From: Psychrosphaera aestuarii
GTDB taxonomy: Bacteria; Pseudomonadota; Gammaproteobacteria; Enterobacterales; Alteromonadaceae
NCBI RefSeq assembly: GCF_017948405.1
Contig: NZ_CP072844.1
Span: 2,542,001-2,606,000, forward strand
Direction of reading: 5' to 3'
DNA: 64,000 nucleotides
The notes under the pieces are model-generated. The model made no database searches and was not told the origin of the DNA. It saw only the letters and a list, made by a program, of their open reading frames with translations. Below, one piece after another: positions 1 through 11,445 of this stretch. Each line of letters opens with the position of its first letter. The first letter of the stretch is position 1. Position numbers and translations under genes: made by a program.

Positions 1-396
1 AAACCCGGTAAATTGGAAGTATCTGAATTCGAAATAATGAAACAGCATGCTCATATTGGTTTTGAGATACTAGGAGGATCAGACCTTCCCATTATAAACG
101 CAGCGGCAACTATCGCTTATCAACATCATGAAAAATATGACGGTAGTGGGTATCCACTAGGCTTAAAAGGCGACGAAATTCATATATTCTCAAGAATAGT
201 AGCTGTTGCCGATGTTTTCGATGCGTTACTACATAAACGTTGCTATAAACCAGCCTGGACTGTAGATGACGTATTAGAGTTAATAGAAAATCAAAAAGGA
301 AAGCACTTTGATCCGATTGTCGTTGATGCATTTTTTGAATGCATTGATGAGCTTATTACCGCGAACGAAAGTCTAACTGAGATAGAAGGAACTTAA
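1..396 (+). CDS. HD-GYP domain protein, C-terminal part (5' end outside window)
   Basis: The reading frame is open from base 1, so the gene starts before the window; only about 131 C-terminal residues are seen. They contain the second half of an HD-GYP domain: K-P-G-K-L at the very start, then H-H-E-K-Y-D-G-S-G-Y-P and G-L-K-G-D-E-I, the metal-site and GYP-loop signature of this family. HD-GYP proteins hydrolyse cyclic di-GMP and are often fused to a receiver domain. The domain partner is not visible here. The stop codon is one base from the start of a GAF histidine kinase gene, so the two are probably co-transcribed and may form a two-component pair (inference). The first HD motif lies outside the window, so catalytic completeness cannot be judged. 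Confidence 0.9.
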   Translation, partial: KPGKLEVSEFEIMKQHAHIGFEILGGSDLPIINAAATIAYQHHEKYDGSGYPLGLKGDEIHIFSRIVAVADVFDALLHKRCYKPAWTVDDVLELIENQKGKHFDPIVVDAFFECIDELITANESLTEIEGT

Positions 397-397
397 A

Positions 398-1699
398 GTG
401 GAGACAATAGATACGATTCCATATTCAGTTTCTGATAAACAAATAATTCATGCTTTAATTAAAATATCTGCATTAATTACAGAGCAATATAAATTATCTG
501 AATTATATAAAAAATTACATGCGATCATAAGTGAAGTGGTATTTGCTAAAAATATTGCGATTGCTGAAATTGATTTAGAGTCTCATATTATGAATATTAC
601 TTATTTTTTAGATGAAAAAGACGGTAATAAGTTTTATGGCAAAAAAATAGATATTGGAAGAGGGTTATCCGCATACGCAATAAAAAGGCAAGCTCCGACT
701 AGATTAAATGAACAACAAATAATTGAGCTACAAAACAAAGGAGAGATCGATCGTATCTACGGCACTATGTGTAAAAGCTGGATAGGCGTTCCTATTGTTG
801 ACGATGGAACGGTTATTGGTTTGATTATTGTGCAAAGTTACACATCTGAGTACGTTTATTCAGAGCGCGACTTAGAAGTATTAACCTTTGTTGGCTCAAA
901 TATAAATATTTTAGTTAAGCAGAAAAAAATTGTAGAAGAAGAAAAGCTTTTAAGAGCCGAAATTCTTCAGAAAGACAAAATGGCATCACTCGGAGGTTTA
1001 GTCGCGGGAGTTGCACATGAAATTAATACACCTTTAGGTGTCTGCGTTACAGGTATTTCAAACTTACTAGAGGAACATGTTAGATTCAGAATGGCAGTCG
1101 ATGCGGGTACGGTTACCGAAAAACAATTTAATAATTTTGTTGACGACGTAGGGGAGACTTGTGAAATCATAAAAAGTAACGTAAATCGTGCCGCCACGTT
1201 AATTTCTAGCTTTAAACAAATTGCTGTAGACCAATCATCTGAAAGCAAACGAGTTATTAACATCAAGACCTATCTTGATGAAATTATTCATTCCCTGCAC
1301 CCAATTATCCGAAAGACAAAACATAAAATAGTCATTGATTGCGCAGACGACATCGAAAGTCTTACACACCCTGGTGCAATATCTCAGCTATTTACAAATC
1401 TTATTACAAACTCTCTAATCCATGGTTTTGAAGATATAGAAAGTGGAACAATAGAAATAAAAGTATCTAAGAAGAAAGGCAACCTCGAGTTTATATACAG
1501 TGATAATGGCAAAGGAATGAATAAAGAACAAAAAAAGAAATTCTTTGAGCCTTTTTACACAACAAAACGAGGAAGTGGCGGAAGTGGTTTAGGAGGCCAT
1601 ATTATCTTTAATATAGTAGCAACGTCATTACACGGAAATGTTGTACTCGAAAGTCATAAAGCTAAAGGAACTCAATTCACTATTACTTTCCCAAGCTAG
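398..1699 (+). CDS. GAF-domain sensor histidine kinase
   Basis: Cytoplasmic histidine kinase of 433 residues with no membrane segment. A GAF-like sensory domain covers roughly residues 20-175, followed by a short charged linker. The H-box reads G-V-A-H-E-I-N-T-P with the phospho-accepting His near residue 206. The catalytic domain shows an N-box (Q-L-F-T-N-L-I-T-N-S-L), a G1 box (D-N-G-K-G-M), F-E-P-F-Y-T-T and a glycine-rich G2 box (G-S-G-G-S-G-L-G-G). The start is GTG, one base after the stop of the HD-GYP gene; no ATG fits better. The likely partner is the upstream HD-GYP protein if that carries a receiver domain, which cannot be seen. The ligand of the GAF domain is unknown. The stop lies 5 bp before the 147-bp repeat array that ends the converging rRNA operon. 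Confidence 0.9.
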   Translation: METIDTIPYSVSDKQIIHALIKISALITEQYKLSELYKKLHAIISEVVFAKNIAIAEIDLESHIMNITYFLDEKDGNKFYGKKIDIGRGLSAYAIKRQAPTRLNEQQIIELQNKGEIDRIYGTMCKSWIGVPIVDDGTVIGLIIVQSYTSEYVYSERDLEVLTFVGSNINILVKQKKIVEEEKLLRAEILQKDKMASLGGLVAGVAHEINTPLGVCVTGISNLLEEHVRFRMAVDAGTVTEKQFNNFVDDVGETCEIIKSNVNRAATLISSFKQIAVDQSSESKRVINIKTYLDEIIHSLHPIIRKTKHKIVIDCADDIESLTHPGAISQLFTNLITNSLIHGFEDIESGTIEIKVSKKKGNLEFIYSDNGKGMNKEQKKKFFEPFYTTKRGSGGSGLGGHIIFNIVATSLHGNVVLESHKAKGTQFTITFPS

Positions 1700-1761
1700 G
1701 ACACAGTTGCCGAGAGCGACGAAGTAGCGAGCCGTAATGGTTGGGTATAAATCGGAGGCAA

Positions 1762-1791
1762 TAAAAACCCCCTCGCACATAGTGCAAGGGG
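1762..1791 (-). terminator. rRNA operon terminator, third tandem copy
   Basis: Same hairpin and T-run displaced by a further 147 bp. It sits about 65 bp past the stop of the converging histidine kinase gene. On the plus strand the stem is followed by TTAGTAT, a poor T-run, so it is best as a minus-strand terminator. Confidence 0.8.
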
Positions 1792-1908
1792 TTAGTATGG
1801 GAGCCTGGCGTGTCGACTGCATGGATGCAGGAGTTAGAGCAACGCAGGAGCAGTTGCCGAGAGCGACGAAGTAGCGAGCCGTGATGGTTGGGTATAAATT
1901 GGAGGCAA

Positions 1909-1938
1909 TAAAAAACCCCTCGCACATAGTGCAAGGGG
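1909..1938 (-). terminator. rRNA operon terminator, second tandem copy
   Basis: Same hairpin and T-run as the copy at 2056-2085, displaced by exactly 147 bp. One C has become A next to the stem, lengthening the T-run on the minus strand. Confidence 0.8.
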
Positions 1939-2055
1939 TTAGTATGGGAGCCTGGCGTGTCGACTGCATGGATGCAGGAGTTAGAGCAACGCAGGAGCAG
2001 TTGCCGAGAGCGACGAAGTAGCGAGCCGTGATGGTTGGGTATAAATTGGAGGCAA

Positions 2056-2085
2056 TAAAAACCCCCTCGCACATAGTGCAAGGGG
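2056..2085 (-). terminator. rRNA operon terminator, copy nearest 5S
   Basis: Hairpin with a 10-bp stem (2063-2072 with 2076-2085, one G-T pair) and a three-base loop. On the minus strand it is followed by a run of five to six T at 2061-2056. It lies about 12 bases beyond the 5S 3' end. Confidence 0.85.
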
Positions 2086-2097
2086 TTAGTATGGGAG

Positions 2098-2213
2098 CCT
2101 GGCGGTGAGCTACTCTCGCATAGCAAATGCTACACTACCATCGCCGCAGCTGCGTTTCACTTCTGAGTTCGAAATGGAGTCAGGTGGGTCCACAGCGCTA
2201 TTGCCACCAGGCA
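2098..2213 (-). rRNA. rrf: 5S ribosomal RNA
   Basis: The reverse complement starts TGCCTGGTGGCAATAGCG and ends in GCCAGGC, so the two ends pair as the 5S terminal helix. Inside are the conserved CACCTGACTCCATTTCGAAC and GAAGTGAAACGC segments. The length of about 116 nt is normal. It lies some 120 bp downstream of 23S in the same operon. Confidence 0.95.
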
Positions 2214-2334
2214 AAGCTGTTTGTAATCGATGTTATAAAAACACCGCTTACGTAAATTGTCTTAACAATCAGAAAGCTGGATATTCAACCAAATAATTTT
2301 GACCATCAGTGCTCAAGAACACTTAAGCGTTGTA

Positions 2335-5214
<2,880 letters not shown>

Positions 5215-5417
5215 ATACAACCTTAAATGCTCTCGCAAATTCAGTCGCAGTTTATGTGTCATATTTATTGGTTACTTGGTTTGTATAAGACCAAGAACCT
5301 GACATAAATAACGCTTGAGTTTTCTCTTACAGTGATAATCAAAATTATTTTTTTAGTTGTTGAATAACAAATAAATAAACAATAATGTTTACCTTATTTT
5401 TTTATCAGCTTTCCAAA

Positions 5418-5430
5418 TTGTTAAAGAGCA
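5418..5430 (-). promoter_or_regulatory. boxA antitermination site in the 16S-23S spacer
   Basis: The minus strand reads TGCTCTTTAACAA, identical to the E. coli rrn boxA that recruits Nus factors. It lies in the 301-bp gene-free stretch between tRNA-Ala and 23S (5215-5515), about 200 bases before 23S. Nothing else is recognised in that spacer. Confidence 0.85.
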
Positions 5431-5515
5431 TGAGTTTATAAAAAACTCTAAACGATGCACACTCACTACAATGTGTATGGTTTAGGGTTTTGAATCGAGA
5501 AACTGAGTGTCAGTA

Positions 5516-5591
5516 TGGTGGAGCTACGCGGGATCGAACCGCGGACCTCTTGAATGCAAATCAAGCGCTCTCCCAGCTGAGCTATAGCCCC
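5516..5591 (-). tRNA. tRNA-Ala (anticodon TGC)
   Basis: The minus strand folds as a 76-nt cloverleaf starting GGGGCTATAGCTCAGCTGGG, with anticodon loop TTTGCAT and a TTCGATCC T-arm. The encoded end is CCA. It is one of the two standard tRNAs of the 16S-23S spacer. Confidence 0.97.
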
Positions 5592-5635
5592 ATACTGAAG
5601 TCACGTCATTAAAACGTTGGTCCAAATCGAAGATT

Positions 5636-5712
<77 letters not shown>

Positions 5713-5820
5713 ATCGTTTATGCTACAAACTCTCGAATGCAGCTAACAGCTTGCAGCTTTCTCGCTCATTATTCGTAATTAATTATTTGTGTGAACACTC
5801 TGAAGGTGTAACTTCGTTTA

Positions 5821-7354
<1,534 letters not shown>

Positions 7355-7507
7355 AAAGTTTAATCGCTACCCATTGAATTCTGTTCAAATAAATTTCGCT
7401 CAGACACTCAATTGATAGTTACAAGTACTAAGCTACCTTCCGAAGAAGAACCTTAGTGTGTTTTGTTACTACTCATCGGAGTGCCCACACAAATAATTAA
7501 TTACAAA

Positions 7508-7520
7508 TTGTTAAAGAACG
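7508..7520 (-). promoter_or_regulatory. boxA-like antitermination site in the rRNA leader
   Basis: The minus strand reads CGTTCTTTAACAA, one or two changes from the consensus. It is followed some 20 bases on by GTGTGGGCACTC, which is also conserved in enterobacterial rrn leaders. It lies about 150 bases before 16S. Confidence 0.8.
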
Positions 7521-7569
7521 TTCAGAGCCTTTCTGCTCTTGGTCGAGACCTGTCTCAACCGGGATGCGC

Positions 7570-7597
7570 ATTCTACACTTCCCTAATTTGTTGTCAA
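7570..7597 (-). promoter_or_regulatory. rRNA operon promoter P2
   Basis: On the minus strand, TTGACA (7597-7592), a 16-bp spacer and TAGAAT (7575-7570) are followed by a GC-rich GCGCATCCC discriminator, the pattern of stringently controlled rrn promoters. Confidence 0.85.
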
Positions 7598-7716
7598 CGT
7601 TTTTATCAAATCTTTTTCATTATGTTGAAGAAGTTTTCTAAACCGTTTTGAGTCAAATCAAACCACCTTTACTTAACGTTTCAAGCCGTTTGATGTCTCC
7701 CTGACAACGAGGCGGC

Positions 7717-7744
7717 ATTTTAGAGAATTTATAAAAGAGCGCAA
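7717..7744 (-). promoter_or_regulatory. rRNA operon promoter P1
   Basis: On the minus strand, TTGCGC (7744-7739), a 16-bp spacer and TAAAAT (7722-7717) are followed by a GCCGCCTC discriminator. Upstream the DNA is strongly A/T-rich, as expected for an UP element. It lies 147 bp upstream of P2. Confidence 0.8.
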
Positions 7745-8024
7745 GCACTTTTTTAATTAAATTTGCTAAAAAACGTTTGAGTGAACAACAATCATACAAA
7801 TGGGACAAGAATGCATCAATAACTAGTAAAAAACTGATAATAAACTTGATGAAGGACCTTATTTTTATTTTTCTTTAGATCGTAGTTTTTAATTTTTGTT
7901 AGTTATTAAAGATGAAAACTTTTTAATAAAGTACAATAACCTTAATTAACATAAACGGATATATAACTAGCCTCCTTATTATTAAGAGGTCTATTTATGT
8001 TTGTCTTTATGATGGAGAGATAAG

Positions 8025-8591
8025 TTGAGCAAGTATTTAGTTAAACATCTAAGCCCTGAAGATTTTAATAACGTTATCGAGCTGGGTAATAAAGTCCATG
8101 GTGATGGATACTTGGATGATTCTGCAATATCAAAGATTTTAGAACAAAGTCAGTCTAACGGTTATAACGCTAGCTATGTAATGTACGATAAAGAGCGCCT
8201 TATCGGATTTAGGTTATCTTATGCGCCAGGCAAGTGGCCTCTTGATAAATGGTGTACCCCCGATGAATGGCCGGTACAAAAAGACTCGGTCGCTTATTTC
8301 AAATGCAATACAATACATCCAGATTATCAAGGTCAAGGTTTAGGTGGTCAATTATTAAAAACCTCTATAACGACTTTGAAACAGATGGGTGCAAAAGCTG
8401 GATTGAGCCATATCTGGATGCAAAGTCCTGGTAATGCTTCGTTTAAGTACTTTACCAAGGCTGGCGGACAATTAATAAAGACTCATGCGCGCAGATGGAA
8501 TCAAGACCCCACTATTCCAGATTATATTTGTATTCTATGTGGCAAAGATTGTTACTGTGATGCATCTGAAATGATTTTGGTCTTTAAGTAA
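8025..8591 (+). CDS. GNAT-family N-acetyltransferase
   Basis: Protein of 188 residues with a GNAT acetyl-CoA binding motif, Q-G-Q-G-L-G-G at residues 102-108, preceded by the usual beta strand (V-A-Y-F-K-C-N-T-I-H-P-D-Y). The substrate is unknown. The start is TTG with a GGAGAGA ribosome site seven bases upstream; an in-frame TGA at 8010 rules out a longer form. The C-terminus carries four cysteines (169, 172, 176, 178) after the GNAT fold, in a C-I-L-C-G-K-D-C-Y-C stretch that could bind metal; this is unusual for simple GNAT enzymes. The stop overlaps the start of the FAD oxidoreductase gene by one base, so the two are translationally coupled. Confidence 0.85.
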   Translation: MSKYLVKHLSPEDFNNVIELGNKVHGDGYLDDSAISKILEQSQSNGYNASYVMYDKERLIGFRLSYAPGKWPLDKWCTPDEWPVQKDSVAYFKCNTIHPDYQGQGLGGQLLKTSITTLKQMGAKAGLSHIWMQSPGNASFKYFTKAGGQLIKTHARRWNQDPTIPDYICILCGKDCYCDASEMILVFK

Positions 8592-9922
8592 TGATGTACG
8601 ACCCCTTTGTAGATAAGTTAATTCCATCTCATCAGCCGTCGACAGAGTCTTACTGGCAAACTACTGCACAAGCAATTAATACAAATGAAGTAAAAAGCGA
8701 CCTAAACACCGATGTAACAATAATTGGTGCTGGATATACAGGTTTAAGTTGCGCTATAGAACTAGCTCAATCAGGTATTTCAAATATAACAGTAATAGAC
8801 GCTAATCACATTGGGTGGGGTTGCAGTAGCCGAAATGCCGGTTTTGTATTACCAGGTAGTGGTAGATTAAGTTATCAAGAGTTAGTACAGCGCTTCGGTA
8901 AAGCAGAAACTTCTAATTTGCATGAGCAATATATGTCAGCTATCTCCCTTGTTGAACGAAGAATAGCTAACTTATCGAACCAAGCCGATCGAACAGAGAC
9001 GGGTTATCTAAAACTTGCACACAGCAAGGCGTGGTTTAATAAACTTATAAATAGTGCTGATTATTTAAAAAATAACTTTGATTACGATGTAGAAGTTATT
9101 GATAGAGAACATTTTAATAACAACTATGTTAATCACGAGCAAGTATATGGTGCAATTCGCTATAAAAATGGCTTCGGTATAAACCCTCTAAAATTAATAA
9201 ACCATTATGCACACTTAGCTTCGGAGCTTGGAGTAAAAGTTTATTCAAACTCTCCCGCATTAGAGATCACAAAAACAGATAAAGGCTTGCATCAAGTTAT
9301 CACTCCAAATGGTGTCATTCGTTCACAAAAACTTGTTATTGCCACAAACGGATATACTCCAAAAGCTTTGAACTCTCCGATAAATGGTAAAATACTGCCA
9401 GTATTAACTAGTGTGATCGTTACTAGACCTCTAACTAAAACAGAGCTTCAGCAAAGTAATTTTAAAACTCATCAAGTTATGATGGATACTCGAGAGTTAA
9501 AGTATTACTACCGTCTACTACCTGATAATAGAATTTTATTTGGCGGAAGAAGTGCCATTACTGGTAAAGCTTCATTAAACCCCAAATATAAAACTAGGCT
9601 TTTAAATGAATTGAAAGCCAGTTTCCCTGGGCTAAATAGTGTTACGACTGATTATGCATGGAGCGGTTGGATTTCAGTTGCTTTTGATCAAATGCCACAC
9701 ATATTTAAAACTAATGACAATATATTTTACGCTACTGGCTATTGTGGCTCTGGCGTTTCGTTTAGCGCTTGGGCAGGTAAACAGCTTTCGGATTTAATTT
9801 GCGAACACAATGTTAGCTCGCCACTTATTACAGAACTACCCACATTCCCCTTTGCTCCTTTACGGCGGTTGGGACAACGATTTTACTATCAATATGGTAG
9901 GTTTAAAGATTGGGCGCAATAG
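8591..9922 (+). CDS. FAD-dependent oxidoreductase of the D-amino-acid oxidase (DAO) family
   Basis: Protein of 443 residues. An N-terminal Rossmann motif, G-A-G-Y-T-G at residues 46-51, follows V-T-I-I and ends the first strand with D-A-N at the dinucleotide site. The S-S-R-N-A-G-F stretch is typical of glycine/D-amino-acid and gamma-glutamylputrescine oxidases (PuuB/OrdL type). A second FAD-contact region, Y-C-G-S-G-V-S, lies near the C-terminus. Such enzymes oxidise a secondary or primary amine with FAD, giving an imine and hydrogen peroxide. The ATG overlaps the acetyltransferase stop by one base. The pairing suggests amine or amino-acid catabolism in which the partner acetylates a related compound (inference). 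The exact substrate cannot be told from the sequence. Confidence 0.85.
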   Translation: MMYDPFVDKLIPSHQPSTESYWQTTAQAINTNEVKSDLNTDVTIIGAGYTGLSCAIELAQSGISNITVIDANHIGWGCSSRNAGFVLPGSGRLSYQELVQRFGKAETSNLHEQYMSAISLVERRIANLSNQADRTETGYLKLAHSKAWFNKLINSADYLKNNFDYDVEVIDREHFNNNYVNHEQVYGAIRYKNGFGINPLKLINHYAHLASELGVKVYSNSPALEITKTDKGLHQVITPNGVIRSQKLVIATNGYTPKALNSPINGKILPVLTSVIVTRPLTKTELQQSNFKTHQVMMDTRELKYYYRLLPDNRILFGGRSAITGKASLNPKYKTRLLNELKASFPGLNSVTTDYAWSGWISVAFDQMPHIFKTNDNIFYATGYCGSGVSFSAWAGKQLSDLICEHNVSSPLITELPTFPFAPLRRLGQRFYYQYGRFKDWAQ

Positions 9923-9953
9923 CTTAGCCTTTAATGCACCCAAACTAGTATAG

Positions 9954-10802
9954 CTAGTAAAGTAATGTGTATAGTTGGCGGCGATATTTGGTCGCCAATT
10001 CATCTCCCTCAGGCAAGCTAGCTATAATGTCCAGATAGGTTTTTTTTGCGTCTGCAAAACCAAGATCTTTTTTAAGTACCTTCAACAATAGCGCTAATGC
10101 GTCGTCATGTCTTTTCACACTATGGTAGGCAATGGCTAGTTGACACATAATCGTTAAATCTTCAGGACTTTCTTCTAAACTATTTTGTAGAGCTTGGATC
10201 TCTTGAGTGTCGGCTGCTTGTTCAGCCAATTCCAGCTTCGCGACAACATGATGGTATTGGGCATTCTGATCTACTAGTTTAAACAAAGATAATAACTGTT
10301 TCGCTTCTTCCATTTTTCCTAAATCGACACAAATGTCTGCCAACAGTATTTTAAAGTCTTTATTCTCACTATCAAATTCGATGGCCTGTTTAATTAACGG
10401 ATAAGCAGCCAGCTTGTCACCACTTTGATGCGCCGCTATTGCCTGTTCAAATAACGCATGCTCTGGTTTAGGCAAATGTTTATCTAATAACGCTCTTATT
10501 TCTGATTCGCTTTGTACTCCAGCAAAACCATCTATCGGTTGACCATCTTTAAATAGCATAACGGTCGGTAAACTTTTAATACCAAACTGCATGGCTAACT
10601 CTTGTTGTTCATCACAATTAACCTTTGCTAGAACTACTTGCCCCACTAGTTCACTCGCTATTTTTTCTAATACCGGCATTAGCTGTTTGCATGGCTCGCA
10701 CCAGTCGGCCCAAAAGTCGATTATAAAAAGCGTATTTTTTGATGGCTCCAATAAATCTGTCTGAAGATTATTAGCGGTTAGATTAAAAATATTTGAAGAC
10801 AT
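9954..10802 (-). CDS. cnoX: thioredoxin-like co-chaperone CnoX (YbbN)
   Basis: Protein of 282 residues: a thioredoxin domain (residues about 8-110) followed by helical TPR-like repeats (about 115-280), the CnoX/YbbN architecture. The active site is W-C-E-P-C-K with Cys35 and Cys38. Here both redox cysteines are present, unlike the E. coli protein, whose motif is S-Q-H-C, so disulfide exchange is possible. CnoX holds unfolding proteins under hypochlorite stress and passes them to GroEL or DnaK. I chose the ATG at 10802; an upstream alternative at 10862 would add 20 basic residues and translate a hairpin. The neighbouring greA operon ends upstream at a terminator. Confidence 0.88.
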   Translation of the reverse strand: MSSNIFNLTANNLQTDLLEPSKNTLFIIDFWADWCEPCKQLMPVLEKIASELVGQVVLAKVNCDEQQELAMQFGIKSLPTVMLFKDGQPIDGFAGVQSESEIRALLDKHLPKPEHALFEQAIAAHQSGDKLAAYPLIKQAIEFDSENKDFKILLADICVDLGKMEEAKQLLSLFKLVDQNAQYHHVVAKLELAEQAADTQEIQALQNSLEESPEDLTIMCQLAIAYHSVKRHDDALALLLKVLKKDLGFADAKKTYLDIIASLPEGDELATKYRRQLYTLLY

Positions 10803-10835
10803 AAGACATGAAACTCGTTTTATTCGTTTATTAAA

Positions 10836-10859
10836 ATATTGGTCTGAAGATACCAATAT
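10836..10859 (-). promoter_or_regulatory. inverted repeat upstream of cnoX
   Basis: Eight-base arms (ATATTGGT and ACCAATAT) separated by eight bases, 34-57 bp upstream of the chosen cnoX start. It may be an operator or a leader hairpin; no regulator family is recognised. Confidence 0.4.
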
Positions 10860-10895
10860 CAAGGTGAAAAGTAGTTTTTAGGTAAATTAAACTAT

Positions 10896-10922
10896 AAAAA
10901 AGGCCAGTGATAAGCACTGGCC
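10896..10922 (-). terminator. terminator of the carAB-greA operon
   Basis: Perfect stem GGCCAGTG/CACTGGCC (10902-10909 with 10915-10922), five-base loop, followed on the minus strand by a T-run (10901-10896). It lies about 40 bp past the greA stop. Confidence 0.85.
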
Positions 10923-10963
10923 TAATATCTGTCTAAATAATATAAAAAGACATATAAAAAAGT

Positions 10964-11443
10964 TTAGATATATTGAACTTCAATAATTTCAAACTCCACA
11001 TTTCCTGCTGGAGCTTTTATTGTGACAACATCATCAAGGCTTTTTCCAATCAATCCCCTAGCGATAGGTGAGCCAATTGAAATTTTACCTAGCTTTATGT
11101 CAGCTTCATCTTCACCAACAATGTGATACGTTGTTTCTGCATCCGTGTCACAATTAACGATAGTAACGGTAGTGCCGAATATTACCTTACCGGTATTAGT
11201 CATTTTCGTTACATCGATAATTTGTACATTAGATAGTTTTGCTTCAATTTCTTGAATTCTACCTTCACAAAAACCTTGTTGTTCACGCGCTGCATGATAT
11301 TCAGCATTCTCTTTTAAGTCTCCGTGCTCGCGAGCTGATGCTATATCAGCCACTATTCGAGGACGAACTACTGTCTTAAGTTCATGTAATTCCTCGCGAA
11401 GGGCTTCTGCGCCTTTCACTGTCATTGGAACCTGAGTACTCAT
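10964..11443 (-). CDS. greA: transcript cleavage factor GreA
   Basis: Protein of 159 residues, the usual GreA length. The N-terminal coiled coil carries the acidic tip motif [15 protein letters not shown], whose Asp and Glu activate hydrolysis in the polymerase active centre. The C-terminal half is the FKBP-like domain (about 80-158) ending E-F-E-I-I-E-V. GreA enters the secondary channel of RNA polymerase and rescues backtracked complexes. The start lies two bases beyond the carB stop, so greA is the third gene of a carA-carB-greA operon, an order common in gammaproteobacteria. A strong terminator follows. Confidence 0.97.
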   Translation of the reverse strand: MSTQVPMTVKGAEALREELHELKTVVRPRIVADIASAREHGDLKENAEYHAAREQQGFCEGRIQEIEAKLSNVQIIDVTKMTNTGKVIFGTTVTIVNCDTDAETTYHIVGEDEADIKLGKISIGSPIARGLIGKSLDDVVTIKAPAGNVEFEIIEVQYI

Positions 11444-11445
11444 AA

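Larger units (their letters stand above)
1704..2104. repeat. 147-bp tandem repeat array, 2.7 copies
   Basis: Nearly identical 147-bp units begin at 1704, 1851 and 1998; the third breaks off at about 2104, inside the 3' tail of the 5S rRNA gene. Each unit holds one rho-independent terminator for the minus strand and a copy of the last bases of 5S (CGCCAGGC on the minus strand). The array therefore looks like tandem duplication of the 5S tail plus the operon terminator. Differences between copies are single bases. As 147 is a multiple of three, long meaningless reading frames run through it. Confidence 0.95.
7355..8024. other. gene-free stretch between 16S and the acetyltransferase gene
   Basis: This 670-bp stretch holds the rRNA leader with boxA and the P1/P2 promoters up to about 7745. 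From 7745 to 8024 it is very A/T-rich. I see no gene there; it should contain upstream activating sequence for P1 and the plus-strand promoter of the gene at 8025. Confidence 0.8.

Noticed and set aside
1704..2104. Repeat array considered as CRISPR
   Set aside because: Units are 147 bp and directly adjoining, with no unique spacers between short repeats; each contains a terminator and 5S tail.
1628..2126. Two long minus-strand reading frames with internal repeats
   Set aside because: They run through the 147-bp terminator repeat and the 5S end. The repeat length is a multiple of three, which keeps frames open by chance.
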